Part shown: piece after piece, positions 25,659-35,563 of the stretch
Position numbering within the stretch: the stretch's first letter is position 1
How the letters are laid out: the number at the start of each line of letters is the position of its first letter
DNA from: Boseongicola sp.
GTDB taxonomy: Bacteria; Pseudomonadota; Alphaproteobacteria; Rhodobacterales; Rhodobacteraceae
Direction: 5' to 3'
Length of the DNA stretch: 64,000 nucleotides
Assembly: GCA_028824715.1 (NCBI GenBank)
Contig: JAPPCV010000118.1
Coordinates: 1 to 64,000 of the forward strand
Position numbers and translations under genes: made by a program
The notes under the pieces: model-generated
Told to the model about the DNA's origin: nothing
What the model saw: the letters and a program-made list of their open reading frames with translations, nothing else
The model's database searches: none

Positions 25659-25831
25659 TCTCGTGGGCGCGGAAACTTCGAACCGAGATCCGAATCCCAG
25701 CTATGGATCAATTCTTCTTCATGCATCCGTCCATCAATTGTCGCTTGTCCAAAGTCGCCCCGCAACCGAGCCTCTTGCAGCGTCAGCACGCTGGGATTTG
25801 AACGCCAACTGCACCTTGGGAGGAAGTCCGA

Positions 25832-27316
25832 ATGAAAAAAACCTTAAGCCTAACCGTATTGGCCATTTCGTTTGCCGGCTCGGCGGCGTTGGCGGAGCCC
25901 ACGGGCACGTTTCGACAAGCCCACGAATATGGATTTGGCACCGCGTCAAGCCTCGATCCGATCTCCAAGGGTCGCGTGTTCCAGATCACCGAGAAGATCA
26001 TGAACCGGCTGGTGCGTCCCGGACTCGACGGCAAGCCCGAGGCCGATCTTGCAACGAGCTGGGAAGCCAATGAGGACGCAACGGTCTGGACTTTCAAGCT
26101 GCGCGAAGGCGTGAGCTTCCACGACGGCTCGAACTTTGATGCCGCCGACGTGGTCTACTCTCTGAACCGCGTGCTCGATCCTGAAAGCGACAGCCCTGCG
26201 CGCTCGGCAGTCAAGATGATCACGGCCGTCGAAGCGCTGGACGACATGAACGTCCGAATCACCCTGGATACGCCCTTTGCGGACATGCCGCTGCAACTGA
26301 TGGACTATCGGTTGCGGATGATCCCCGAAGGTTCGGGCGACGGCATCGCCACCACGGGCGTCGGCACCGGCCCCTTCAAGGTTGAAAGCTTCGATGCCGA
26401 GGGCACGACGGTCCTGGTGGCGAACGCGGACTACTGGGAGGGCGCTCCCGGCGTCGCGCGCATGGAGATCATTGGCATTCCCGACGGCCAGGCCCGATTG
26501 CAGGCGCTGCTCGGCGGTCAGATCGATATGGAGCGCGGGATAACGGCTCAGCAGGCGCCGATGCTGTCCGGGTCAAGCGACTTCATGCTGCAGGAGATCC
26601 CCACCGGCAACTGGCGCGGTCTGGTGTTCCGCACCGATGTCGAGCCCTTCAGCGATTTGCGTGTCCGCAAGGCCGTGCGTCTGGCGGCCGATCGGCAAGA
26701 GCTCGTGAACCTCATCCTCGGCGGTCAGGGCGTGGTAGCCTGTGACACGCCGGTCGAACCGAACGACCAGTACCGTGCCGACATCGAGTGCCCGCAAGAC
26801 ATCGAGATGGCCAAGTCCCTGCTGGCTGAGGCGGGCTATCCCGACGGGATCGAAGTGGACGTTCACGTTGCCACACTGGAACCGACCTGGCCTACGCTGG
26901 CGGTCGCCTACCAAGAGCAGGCGGCAGCGGCCGGCATCAAGGTCAACGTCGTGCAGGCACCGTCAGATGGCTTCTGGTCCGAGGTGTGGATGAAGAAAGA
27001 CGTCTCCGCCACACGCTGGAACGAACGCCCGGCGGACCAGGCCTTGCACGAAATCTACCTGTCGTCCGCCAAGTGGAACGAAAGCTACTTCAAGGACGAG
27101 GCCTTCGACGCAATGCTCGCCGACGCCCGCCGCGAACTGGACTTCGAAAAGCGCAGGGCGCTCTACATGGCCGCGCAGGAGTACCTTTGGGAGAACGCAG
27201 GCACGCTGATCCCGTATCATGTCACGCGCCTGGTTGGGGTCTCGTCGAGAGTAACCGACCTTGACGAGGTCAAGAACGACGCGGTGCGCTGGCACAAGAT
27301 CACCGTCGCCGAATGA
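25832..27316 (+). CDS. ABC transporter substrate-binding protein (family 5, Dpp/Opp type)
   Basis: Periplasmic binding protein of 494 residues with signal peptide MKKTLSLTVLAISFAGSAAL (cleavage after ALA). Family-5 features are LDPISKGRVFQITEKIMNRL, TWTFKLREGVSFHDGSNFDA, VVYSLNRVLDP and the GTGPFKVESFD motif. Such proteins bind peptides, opines, glycosides or betaines. GGAGG lies 10 bases before the ATG. It begins the transporter operon. Confidence 0.93.
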   Translation: MKKTLSLTVLAISFAGSAALAEPTGTFRQAHEYGFGTASSLDPISKGRVFQITEKIMNRLVRPGLDGKPEADLATSWEANEDATVWTFKLREGVSFHDGSNFDAADVVYSLNRVLDPESDSPARSAVKMITAVEALDDMNVRITLDTPFADMPLQLMDYRLRMIPEGSGDGIATTGVGTGPFKVESFDAEGTTVLVANADYWEGAPGVARMEIIGIPDGQARLQALLGGQIDMERGITAQQAPMLSGSSDFMLQEIPTGNWRGLVFRTDVEPFSDLRVRKAVRLAADRQELVNLILGGQGVVACDTPVEPNDQYRADIECPQDIEMAKSLLAEAGYPDGIEVDVHVATLEPTWPTLAVAYQEQAAAAGIKVNVVQAPSDGFWSEVWMKKDVSATRWNERPADQALHEIYLSSAKWNESYFKDEAFDAMLADARRELDFEKRRALYMAAQEYLWENAGTLIPYHVTRLVGVSSRVTDLDEVKNDAVRWHKITVAE

Positions 27317-27389
27317 CCGACGCATGAACCCGGCCGGGGCGCCCCGCGTGCCCCGGCTTCCCGGCTATCCTTCAACCTAGAGCTGTTTC

Positions 27390-28349
27390 GTGTTGCGAAT
27401 GCTGATGCGCCGGCTCTTCCTGGGCGCAATCACCGTCTGGATCGTCTCGGTCATCATCTTCGCTGGCGTCGAAGTCCTGCCCGGTGATGCCTGCACGGCT
27501 TTCCTGGAGCGCGAGGCGCAGGGAAAGCTGCTGGAGAACTGCCGCGAAGCGCAAGGGTTGAACCGATCCGCGGCAGAACGATATTTCGACTGGGCCTCGG
27601 GTGCCGTGCGCGGCGACTTCGGCGTGTCCGCCAACGGACAGAAAAGCATCTCGGAACTGGTCGGCAACCGGCTGCGGAATTCCTTGCTGTTGGCGTTCTG
27701 TGCCTTGGCGATAGGGGTTCCGCTGGCAATCTTCCTTGGGGTGGTCACCGGCCTGCGGCGCGACAAGCCGGTCGACCTGGTCTTCTCGACCACTGCCGTA
27801 TTCGCGATGACCATTCCTGAATTCGTCTCCGCCACCGTACTGATCCTTGTTTTCTCCGTCTGGCTTGGATGGCTGCCGGGAATCGTGCTGACGTCGGCCG
27901 GCGCCCAAGTCTCGGAGTTCTTTCCCGAAATCGTCTTGCCGGTGATCGTGTTGGGCATGGTGATGACAGCCCACATCCTGCGCATGGTGCGTTCCAGCGT
28001 GATCGAAGTCATGGCGGGCGAGTATGTCCAGATGGCCATTCTGAAAGGCGTACCCTACTGGCACATCGTGTTCCGCCATGCGCTGCCCAATGCCCTCTTG
28101 CCAGCGATCAACGTGGTGGCGCTGACCATCGCCTGGCTTCTTGGCGGCGTCGTGGTGATAGAGGTGGTGTTCAACTATCCGGGTCTCGGCCGCATGATGA
28201 TCGACGCAATTTCGGACCGCGACCTGCCGGTGGTGCAGGCCATCGCCCTGATCGTGGCGACCGTCTATGTCGGCGTGAACCTGACCGCCGACCTGATGAC
28301 CATGTTGCTGAACCCGCGGCTGCGCACTCACGCGCTGAGGGACTCATGA
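27390..28349 (+). CDS. ABC transporter permease (DppB type)
   Basis: Inner-membrane permease of about 319 residues with six hydrophobic segments, N-terminal LMRRLFLGAITVWIVSVIIF, and the EAA loop with YVQMAILKGVPYWHIVFRHA and LPNALLPAI. GTG at 27390 is used; ATG at 27399 or 27405 are close alternatives. Its stop overlaps the next start (ATGA). Confidence 0.92.
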   Translation: MLRMLMRRLFLGAITVWIVSVIIFAGVEVLPGDACTAFLEREAQGKLLENCREAQGLNRSAAERYFDWASGAVRGDFGVSANGQKSISELVGNRLRNSLLLAFCALAIGVPLAIFLGVVTGLRRDKPVDLVFSTTAVFAMTIPEFVSATVLILVFSVWLGWLPGIVLTSAGAQVSEFFPEIVLPVIVLGMVMTAHILRMVRSSVIEVMAGEYVQMAILKGVPYWHIVFRHALPNALLPAINVVALTIAWLLGGVVVIEVVFNYPGLGRMMIDAISDRDLPVVQAIALIVATVYVGVNLTADLMTMLLNPRLRTHALRDS

Positions 28350-29236
28350 CCGAGATCGCTGCAACTTCCACCGAGAACACTCGCCTTCAGCGTGCCCTGG
28401 GCGTCCTGCGCGACGTGATGGCCCGGCCTTCCGGCGCGATCGGGCTGACGCTGGTGACCTTCCACGTGATCCTCGCAATCATCAGCCCATGGATCGTGCC
28501 CTACGACTACAGGGCGATGGACAGCCTCTCGATGTTGAACGGTCCGAGCGGCGCACACTGGCTCGGCACCGACCACCTGGGCCGAGACGTCCTGACACGC
28601 GTCCTGCTGGGTGGACGCGAAGCGCTTCTGGTCACTGGAATCGCGACACCCGTAGCCGTCATCTGGGGCGGTTTGCTGGGCATCTTCTTCGGCCTGGTCG
28701 GCGGGCGTCTGGACGAAGTGCTCATGCGGGTGGTTGATGCCTTCCTGTCGTTGCCCTGGATTCTCAAGATGCTGGTCCTGATCGTGACCTTCGGCACCGG
28801 CATCGAGGTGCTGATCCCCACGCTCGCCTTCTTCTACGGCATCCCGGTCATCCGCATCGCCCGCGCCGCCACCCATGACGTTGTGGCGCGCGACTTCGTC
28901 TCGGCAGCACGCGCGCGAGGACACGGGCGCATCACGGTCATCCGTCGCGAACTGTTGCCCAACGTCCTGGACACGCTGATGGTCGAAGGCGCGATGCGCT
29001 GGTCATGGATGCTGCTGGCCTTCTCCTCCCTTTCATTCCTTGGCTTCGGCGTCTCGCCACCGACACCAGACTGGGGCCTCATGATTGCCGACGCGCGCGG
29101 CTTCATGTCTTTCGCGCCCTGGGGCGTTCTGGGGCCGGTCATCGCGCTGTCGTCGCTGATCATCGGCATAAACCTGACGGCAGACGCCCTCGCCAAGGCC
29201 CTTGGCATCGACCGCGCGCAGAAAGCGCCGGTATGA
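28346..29236 (+). CDS. ABC transporter permease (DppC type)
   Basis: Second inner-membrane permease, 296 residues, six hydrophobic segments. [20 protein letters not shown] is the DppC signature, followed by the EAA loop [20 protein letters not shown] and LPNVLDTL. The start at 28346 is fixed by the overlap with the preceding gene; the open frame continues upstream only as shadow of dppB. Overlaps the ATPase start by 4 bases. Confidence 0.92.
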   Translation: MTEIAATSTENTRLQRALGVLRDVMARPSGAIGLTLVTFHVILAIISPWIVPYDYRAMDSLSMLNGPSGAHWLGTDHLGRDVLTRVLLGGREALLVTGIATPVAVIWGGLLGIFFGLVGGRLDEVLMRVVDAFLSLPWILKMLVLIVTFGTGIEVLIPTLAFFYGIPVIRIARAATHDVVARDFVSAARARGHGRITVIRRELLPNVLDTLMVEGAMRWSWMLLAFSSLSFLGFGVSPPTPDWGLMIADARGFMSFAPWGVLGPVIALSSLIIGINLTADALAKALGIDRAQKAPV

Positions 29237-31239
29237 GCGCCCTGATAGACATCCGCGACATCTCGGTCGGCTTTGCCGGACGCGATGGCCGAACCCGGGA
29301 GGTTCTGCGCAACATCGACCTGGCCGTCACCCCCGGCGAATGCGTGGGCCTTGTCGGCGAAAGCGGATCGGGGAAGTCGACGCTGGCCTTGGCAGCCATG
29401 GGGTACCTGAAACGCGGATTGCGGCTCTTGAACGGAAGTGCCGCGTTCAACGGCATCGACATGTTCGCCCAGTCCCGTCAGGAACTGGAACGCATCCGCG
29501 GCGGGCAGCTGGCGCTGATCCCGCAAAACTCGGGACAGTCCCTGACCCCGACGCTGCGTGTCGGCGCTCAACTTGGCGAGGCCTTGCGGTTGCATTCAGC
29601 GCTTCCCGCAGACCGGCACGCCGCAAAGGTTGTCGAACTCTTGGGGCACGTACGCTTGCCAGACCCCGAATCCATCGTCCAGCGATTCCCACATGAATTG
29701 AGTGGCGGTCAGCAACAGCGCGTCGCGATCGCCATGGCGCTGGCCGGCGAGCCCGAGGCGCTTCTGCTCGACGAACCCACGACCGGCCTCGACGTGACGA
29801 CGCAGGCGCATATCCTTGAGCTTCTCCGCGACATCACCACCGAGCGTGGCATGGCCATGGTCTATGTCAGCCATGACCTGGGCGCCATCGCCCGCGTCTG
29901 CACCCGCGTGGTGGTCATGTATGCAGGTGAGGTCGTGCTGGAAGGCTCGACTCGGCACGTACTGAAGTCCCCGGCACACCCCTACGCGCAAGGCCTTCTT
30001 GCCTCGATCCCCAAACTTGATGACACCACGCTTCCGATTGCCCTTGACGGTCGCCCGCCCGCCCCAGGCGATGCGGGCGCAGGCTGCGCCTTTGCCGACC
30101 GGTGCGCCCTGGTGCGGGACCGGTGCCGCTCAACCCGCCCGCAGCTCGTGCCGTCAGAATCTGGCGGGACCGCTCGCTGTTTCTTCGCCAGGGAAGCAGG
30201 CCGCCAACAAGGGCGGACCATAGGGGCCGCGCCGGTACGGTTTTCAAGCGGCGAAACGATGCTGGACCTTGATGGCCTGTCCATCAGCTATGCCAGACCC
30301 CGGCTGCTGGACCAGTTGCTGGGGAGAGGCACCGACGTTCCGCCAACGGTCGACGACATCTCGATCTCGATCGGCAAGGGCGAAACGCTTGGACTGGTCG
30401 GCGAAAGCGGCTCCGGCAAGTCGACGATCCTCAAGACCATCGCCGGACTTCTGCCGCCCGCCGGAGGTGCCGTCACCGCAGGCAACCAGGCCCTGCCGCA
30501 CGCGGTCGAACAACGCGCGCCCGGCCAGTTGCGGCAGATCCAGCTGATTTTTCAGAACCCTGACGACAGCCTCAACCCGCGCCACACTGTAGCAGACATC
30601 CTTGAGCAGCCGCTGAAGCTCTATTTCGGCCTGGCCGGGGACAAGCTGCGTTCGCGCAGTGCGGAAATCCTCGACCGCGTGCGCCTTGGGGCGCACTACC
30701 TCGACCGGTTGCCCAGCCAGTTGTCCGGAGGCGAGAAACAACGTGTCGCCATCGCGCGCGCCTTCGCCGCCGGCCCCGAGATCGTGCTATGCGACGAGGT
30801 GACTTCGGCTCTAGACGTCTCGGTGCAAGCTGCGGTTCTGGACTTGCTGAACGACCTGAAAAAGACGCAAGGCACGACCTACATATTCGTCAGCCACGAT
30901 CTCGCGGTCGTTCGTGCCTTGGCGGACCGAGTGGCCGTCCTGTACCAGGGAAGATTGTGCGAGATCGGCCAGACCGATCAGGTCTTCGAGGGAGAGTCGC
31001 ACCCCTATACCAAGGTCTTGCTGGGCGCGGTTCTCGAACCCGATCCTGACGCTGCACCGACACTCGCCGCCGATGACATTGTCGAGCGTGCGCCACCTGC
31101 GAGTGGATGCCCCTTCCAGCGCAGGTGCCCCAGAAGACTCGGCGAGATCTGCGACACGGACACGCCGCCATGGCAAAGTCCCGAGGCGGGGCATTTCATT
31201 CGCTGCCATATTTCGCTGGAAGACCTCAATGCGGCTTGA
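29233..31239 (+). CDS. Fused double ABC ATPase (DppD-DppF type)
   Basis: One chain of 668 residues with two complete nucleotide-binding domains. Domain 1: Walker [10 protein letters not shown] (about 42-50), signature [16 protein letters not shown], Walker [12 protein letters not shown], and a C-terminal oligopeptide-transporter cap with a Cys-rich FeS-like motif ([20 protein letters not shown]). Domain 2: Walker [10 protein letters not shown] (about 391-399), [27 protein letters not shown] and its own Cys cap ([17 protein letters not shown]). In most Dpp systems these are two proteins. It powers the transporter encoded just upstream. Confidence 0.93.
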   Translation: MSALIDIRDISVGFAGRDGRTREVLRNIDLAVTPGECVGLVGESGSGKSTLALAAMGYLKRGLRLLNGSAAFNGIDMFAQSRQELERIRGGQLALIPQNSGQSLTPTLRVGAQLGEALRLHSALPADRHAAKVVELLGHVRLPDPESIVQRFPHELSGGQQQRVAIAMALAGEPEALLLDEPTTGLDVTTQAHILELLRDITTERGMAMVYVSHDLGAIARVCTRVVVMYAGEVVLEGSTRHVLKSPAHPYAQGLLASIPKLDDTTLPIALDGRPPAPGDAGAGCAFADRCALVRDRCRSTRPQLVPSESGGTARCFFAREAGRQQGRTIGAAPVRFSSGETMLDLDGLSISYARPRLLDQLLGRGTDVPPTVDDISISIGKGETLGLVGESGSGKSTILKTIAGLLPPAGGAVTAGNQALPHAVEQRAPGQLRQIQLIFQNPDDSLNPRHTVADILEQPLKLYFGLAGDKLRSRSAEILDRVRLGAHYLDRLPSQLSGGEKQRVAIARAFAAGPEIVLCDEVTSALDVSVQAAVLDLLNDLKKTQGTTYIFVSHDLAVVRALADRVAVLYQGRLCEIGQTDQVFEGESHPYTKVLLGAVLEPDPDAAPTLAADDIVERAPPASGCPFQRRCPRRLGEICDTDTPPWQSPEAGHFIRCHISLEDLNAA

Positions 31240-31529
31240 TCCGCACTGATCGGCATTCTCGCAGCAGCTGTGCAGCAGGGACAACTGGCACCACCAGACA
31301 ATCCTTGTCACGGAAGCCCAGCGTGCCCCCGCACCAAGAGTTGCCACGCGCGCCGCCACGACCCGGCCCCGTGCCAACGGCGCCCAAGGCGAAGTCAGCC
31401 GGGTTTGCTGCCGCTTCGTCACCTATCTCGTGCCGGGGAACAAGGTCCGAGAAACGCTTGCTGGCCAAGACATGCAAGGGTCACTTGATGCACCCGGCCC
31501 GTCGCAGGCTCCAAGGTCCGCGTCAGGCA

Positions 31530-32027
31530 CTATCGCCCAAGCAAGACCCTTGCCTCGACCGGCACCCCGCTTGCCGAAAGCAACCGATGATCATTTGCGT
31601 TCAACGTGACCAGGATCTCCACCTCGCCTTCCGGCAATGTGTCGATGTGCATCCATGGTCCGTAGAGCCGGGCGATCTTCCGCCCGTTCACGTGGACATG
31701 TGCGTGGCCCTCGCCCGACACGTGGGCGCGGCCGGCATTCGCGGGCGAAAACGTGAAGCGTGTCGTCATCACGTGCAGGTTCCAGCCTTCATCCGGGTCC
31801 TTCTTCACCTGGATGTCGAGCGTGGGCGCATTGCTCCCTGCCAGGTCCAGCATTTCGTGGTGGTCATGTCCGTTGCCGTAGTTCCCGCCGACGCCATTGT
31901 TGCCCAAGTGGCGGTCGTCCGCATGAACGTGGCCGTCAAGCGTCACGCCGTTGGCCGCGGCCAGCACGAAGCCAATGCCGCCGCCGAATGCCAATCCGAT
32001 GACAAACAGCGCGAGAGGTCGGTTCAC
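31530..32027 (-). CDS. Membrane-anchored histidine-rich protein downstream of cbtA
   Basis: Protein of about 165 residues. The GTG at 32027 overlaps the cbtA stop (GTGA). It has an N-terminal hydrophobic anchor (LALFVIGLAFGGGIGFVLAA) and then a His/Asp-rich stretch with VTLDGHVHADDRHLG and GNGHDHHEML, followed by a beta-rich domain with further His (GEGHAHVHVNGRKIARLYG). Such a layout suggests a periplasmic metal-binding protein. Position in the riboswitch-controlled cobalt operon suggests capture of cobalt for CbtAB. I do not recognise a named family. Confidence 0.7.
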   Translation of the reverse strand: MNRPLALFVIGLAFGGGIGFVLAAANGVTLDGHVHADDRHLGNNGVGGNYGNGHDHHEMLDLAGSNAPTLDIQVKKDPDEGWNLHVMTTRFTFSPANAGRAHVSGEGHAHVHVNGRKIARLYGPWMHIDTLPEGEVEILVTLNANDHRLLSASGVPVEARVLLGR

Positions 32028-32707
32028 GAAGCCGTCTCGCCGCCGCTGGACCAAAGTGCCGCGGAGACAATCCCGAGGAGCGCCCACGCGACCAGACCGA
32101 CTCCCAGGACGCGTGTTGCGAACAGGGCCCCAAGCTCGGTCGGCGCGGGACCGGAGAAGCTGTCAGGCTCCGGCGCTCCGACGACATGCGGTGCAAGCAG
32201 CAGGACAACGACTGCGCCCCAAGCCAGCCGGCCTTGCCCAAATGCAAGAAGCCACATGGCTGCCCCTGCAGCGAATACGGTCGCGAACCACCAAACCTGC
32301 CTTGGCAGGATGTCCGCTGCCGCGACTCCTGGCACTTCCGGAGCAAGGGAAAATGCGGGCGCAAGCAGCACCGCAACGAATCCGCCAACGCCCCAATGAA
32401 TGCCGTTGCGCACTGAAATCACCGCCCCTCGCCCTTCGGCCAGCGCCATGAGCGCCACCAGGATCAACGCGTAGCCTGCGTATGTCAGCATGCTGAAGAT
32501 CACGCTCAATCCGTCCCGGACCGGATCCAATCCGAATTCAGGACGGTCAGCCGGACCGGATGCCGCCCCGAAATGCACCAGTTCGCCGCCTTCGTAGAGC
32601 TCGGCATGCAGGAGAACCGGCTGAATGAACAGGAGTTGTAGTACAGCGGCACAAAGGCCGGCCACGGCTCCAGCGATCAACCCGCTGGTCAGGATTCTGC
32701 CAAGCAT
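32024..32707 (-). CDS. cbtA: Predicted cobalt transporter subunit CbtA
   Basis: Membrane protein of 227 residues with five to six hydrophobic segments. The start MLGRILTSGLIAGAVAGLCA, the RDGLSVIFSMLTYAGYALIL region, GIHWGVGGFVAVLLAPAFSL and VWWFATVFAAG are typical of CbtA. CbtA and CbtB are a predicted cobalt uptake system found behind cobalamin riboswitches, as here. It lies 3 bases after cbtB. Confidence 0.9.
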   Translation of the reverse strand: MLGRILTSGLIAGAVAGLCAAVLQLLFIQPVLLHAELYEGGELVHFGAASGPADRPEFGLDPVRDGLSVIFSMLTYAGYALILVALMALAEGRGAVISVRNGIHWGVGGFVAVLLAPAFSLAPEVPGVAAADILPRQVWWFATVFAAGAAMWLLAFGQGRLAWGAVVVLLLAPHVVGAPEPDSFSGPAPTELGALFATRVLGVGLVAWALLGIVSAALWSSGGETAS

Positions 32708-32710
32708 AGC

Positions 32711-32881
32711 CTAGTGACAGGGAAAGCCGTTGGCGTGACGCACGTCGTGGGCGGCGGCGTGCAGCGCATCGGCCTGGACGTGGCCTGCCAATACGACGAT
32801 TCCAAGGCCGAGAAAAGCCGCCACGAGCACTCCAAGGTAAGCTGATGCGGAATGCTCTTCGGCGATTGTACGTGTCGTCAT
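32711..32881 (-). CDS. cbtB: Predicted cobalt transporter subunit CbtB
   Basis: Very small protein of 56 residues with one membrane segment (YLGVLVAAFLGLGIVVLAGH) and a C-terminal His-rich tail (HAAAHDVRHANGFPCH) thought to bind cobalt. The ATG at 32881 has a GGAGG upstream (reverse of CCTCC at 32885-32889). It is the first gene after the cobalamin riboswitch. Confidence 0.88.
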   Translation of the reverse strand: MTTRTIAEEHSASAYLGVLVAAFLGLGIVVLAGHVQADALHAAAHDVRHANGFPCH

Positions 32882-32917
32882 CTCTACCTCCTTGCCGTCC
32901 AACCCGACGGCGGTTGA

Positions 32918-33105
32918 TCCAAGCCTGACAGGTCTCCTGGCTCGCGGGTCCCTGCGCCTCGCCCTCCTTCCCCCCCTGCGGTCCGGGAGTGGGTCCTGGG
33001 CGGCGCTCTCCGCATACAGTCGCGGGGGCGGCTGCGGCTTGGGCCGTCTGGCCGTACCGCATTCCCTCCAGCCTGCCGGTCGTCCGGCAGGATCAGGCAT
33101 GCACA
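32918..33105 (-). promoter_or_regulatory. Cobalamin riboswitch upstream of cbtBA
   Basis: On the minus strand the region contains the conserved cobalamin aptamer parts in order: GGGAATGCGG, GCAGCCGCCCCCGCGACTGT, a degenerate B12-box region (CCACTCC to GGGGGGAAGG) and the closing GCCAGGAGACCTGTCAGGC helix. It ends about 37 bases before the cbtB start, where its expression platform must lie. High adenosylcobalamin should switch the cobalt operon off. Confidence 0.88.
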
Positions 33106-33321
33106 TGTAACCCGCACGGCTTCTCGGACGCAACGACTTTCGACGACACGACGCGGCTCAATAGCGACGCTTCGAAGTATGGACATCCGTGATCCGGCAA
33201 TATGCGTTGTGCAGCCACCCTGGCTCGAGCAATTCTCCTCGCGTCGTCGGTGCGTCATCCTGTTGCGGCTTGCCGACAGGCTTTGATCATGACTGGAGTC
33301 CCCTGAAGGGCCGCCTTGGTC

Positions 33322-35286
33322 CTAGATTGCGCGACCTGCAAGCAGCCCCTCCAGAACCGCTTCCTCTGCGGTGCGTGGCGAGACGCAGTCGCCGACGAGG
33401 TGATGTTCGACGCCCAGGCGGCGCACAAGGCCTTCCATCGTGGTCTGCGCACTGTGGCCCTGGCACAGGACAAGCGTGTCAACGCCTTCGCAGATCACGG
33501 GCTCGTCGTTCACGATGTGCTGAAGGTAGATCGTGTCTTCATCGGCTCCGAACAGTCGGACATAGGGCAGCATTTCCACGCCAAGGCTGTGCAGGCGTCC
33601 GATGCCGGCATCGCGCACGTACATCTGGATCGTCTGGCCGGGCATGTAGCCGTTGACCGCCAGTTTCACCTGATGGCCCCGTTCCGCCAGGTGCTCGGCA
33701 ATGCCGATCCCGATCCAGTCCGCACGCCAGTCCGCCACCACGACCGACTTGCCGACGTTCGCCTCGTTTCGAAGAACCTGCCAGGCATCCACCACGTGGG
33801 CGTCTTCACAGCCCTCGAAGTCAGGCCATCTCGGTTCGGCGCCGGTCGCAATGACAATCGCGTCCGGGGCGAAATCCGCGATGACCCTCTCGTCAACGGC
33901 GATGCCCTTGCGCGTATCCACTCCCGCGAGTTCCATTTCGCGTGCCAGGTTGGCGATGATGCCGCCGAATTCCGCGCGATGGGGCAAGACTTGCGCCAGC
34001 CGCGCCTGGCCGCCAAGTTGGCCGTCCCTTTCGAACAGCGTCACTTCGTGGCCGCGCTCCGCGGCGACGGCGGCACTCTTCATTCCTCCGGGCCCGCCTC
34101 CCACCACCATGACCTTCCGCTTCGCGCGTGCCAATTCCGTCCGGCCAAGCGAGATCTCCCGACCGCTCACCGGGTTCTGGATGCATGAAATCGGATAGCC
34201 TGCGTGAAAGTGACCGATGCAGGCCTGGTTGCAGCCAATGCAGGCGCGAATGTCGTCGGCGCGTCCCGTCCTGGCCTTTTCCCCCAGGTCAGGGTCGCAG
34301 ATCATTGCGCGCGTCATGCCGCAAAGGTCCGCCCGACCCGAGGCAATGATGCGTTCGGCTTCCTGAGGCTGGTTGATGCGACCGGTCACCATAGTCGTCA
34401 CGCCCGTCCGCGCCTTCACTGCATGGCCCAGTGGCGCGGTGTAGCCCACCTCTTCGGTCATCGGTGGCACGATGTGAACCGAGCCTGCAACCGTCGCGGA
34501 GGATCCGGAAACAACGCTGAAGTAGCTTATCGAATCGTCTCCGGCAAGAATGTCACACGCATCCAGCATCTCCGACTGCTCGATGCCCTCATGGCTGCGC
34601 TCGTCCCCGGAAAGACGCAGGCCAATGACGAAGTCCTCGCCCGCCTTGGCGCGAATGTCGGACGCGATTTCGCGAATGAAGCGGGCTCGGTTCTCGAGCG
34701 AGCCTCCGTACTCGTCGCTGCGTTGATTGACGCGGTGGTTCAGGAACTGTGCCGGAAGGTACCCGTGCGAACCAACGATCTCGACCCCGTCGAGGCCGGC
34801 CTCCCGCATCCGAAGGGCCGCATCGCCGTGGGCCGAAATGACCTCGGCGATCATTTCCCGAGGCATCGGGCGGGGCATGACGTGAAAGCGCTCGTTTGGC
34901 GTGGCCGAAGCGCTGTAGGAGACGGGTGCGGTACCGTCTTCCGAAGCAAGCATCTCGCGCCCGGGATGAAACAGCTGGGCGATCAGGCGGCAACCGTGAC
35001 GGTGCACCGCCTCTGCCAGCCGACGGTATCCGGGAATGCAGTCGTCAGTATCAACCCGGATTGGATTTGCCACGAACACGGCGCTGGAATGAACCAGCGC
35101 AACTTCGGTCACGATCAGCCCGGCGCCGCCCCGGGCACGTGCCTCGTGGTAGGCGATCATCGCGTCGCCGATCCGGCCCCTGTCATTCAGATGGGTCTCA
35201 TGGCCTGTCGACACGATCCGGTTGCGAAGTGCAAGCCCGCCGATGTTGATCGGAGAAAACAGGTTGGGAAACGGCTGCTTGTCCAC
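33322..35286 (-). CDS. FMN/FAD iron-sulfur oxidoreductase (TMADH / dienoyl-CoA reductase family)
   Basis: Enzyme of 654 residues. The N-terminal old-yellow-enzyme barrel (1-340) has NRIVSTGHETHL, HPGRE and GSHGYLPAQFLNHRVNQRSDEYGG. It is followed by the [4Fe-4S] ligands Cys349, Cys352, Cys356 and Cys368 (ACIGCNQACIGHF...SCIQNP) and a nucleotide-binding half (VMVVGGGPGGMKSAAVAAERG). Relatives include trimethylamine dehydrogenase, stachydrine and dimethylglycine demethylases and 2,4-dienoyl-CoA reductase. With methyltransferases nearby an N-demethylation role is plausible but unproven. It stands alone, after the riboswitch on the same strand. Confidence 0.88.
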   Translation of the reverse strand: MDKQPFPNLFSPINIGGLALRNRIVSTGHETHLNDRGRIGDAMIAYHEARARGGAGLIVTEVALVHSSAVFVANPIRVDTDDCIPGYRRLAEAVHRHGCRLIAQLFHPGREMLASEDGTAPVSYSASATPNERFHVMPRPMPREMIAEVISAHGDAALRMREAGLDGVEIVGSHGYLPAQFLNHRVNQRSDEYGGSLENRARFIREIASDIRAKAGEDFVIGLRLSGDERSHEGIEQSEMLDACDILAGDDSISYFSVVSGSSATVAGSVHIVPPMTEEVGYTAPLGHAVKARTGVTTMVTGRINQPQEAERIIASGRADLCGMTRAMICDPDLGEKARTGRADDIRACIGCNQACIGHFHAGYPISCIQNPVSGREISLGRTELARAKRKVMVVGGGPGGMKSAAVAAERGHEVTLFERDGQLGGQARLAQVLPHRAEFGGIIANLAREMELAGVDTRKGIAVDERVIADFAPDAIVIATGAEPRWPDFEGCEDAHVVDAWQVLRNEANVGKSVVVADWRADWIGIGIAEHLAERGHQVKLAVNGYMPGQTIQMYVRDAGIGRLHSLGVEMLPYVRLFGADEDTIYLQHIVNDEPVICEGVDTLVLCQGHSAQTTMEGLVRRLGVEHHLVGDCVSPRTAEEAVLEGLLAGRAI

Positions 35287-35563
35287 GACGTCCGATCCTG
35301 GGTCCGGTTCAGGAAGCTCTGCATGCCGTTCTCGCAGGAGCGCATCTTGATTTCAACCGCTCGGGTCGGTCGGTTGTGTATGGGACTTTGTGCGCACTCT
35401 GTTCCGAGGACACGCCGGAATCATGTTCCGTTCACGGTACTACGGCGAAGCGGAAGCGTCGGTTTGATCCGGGGTGCCGTGATCGTCGAACATCTTGAAT
35501 TTCGAAGCCCGCACCTGCATGTTGCAAGCTGGCCCGCCGATCGGTCAGTGAGGGAATTCTCGA

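Noticed and set aside
31107-32399. 430-residue plus-strand open frame
   Set aside because: Shadow of the cbtA and His-rich genes on the other strand; composition typical of an antisense GC-rich frame.
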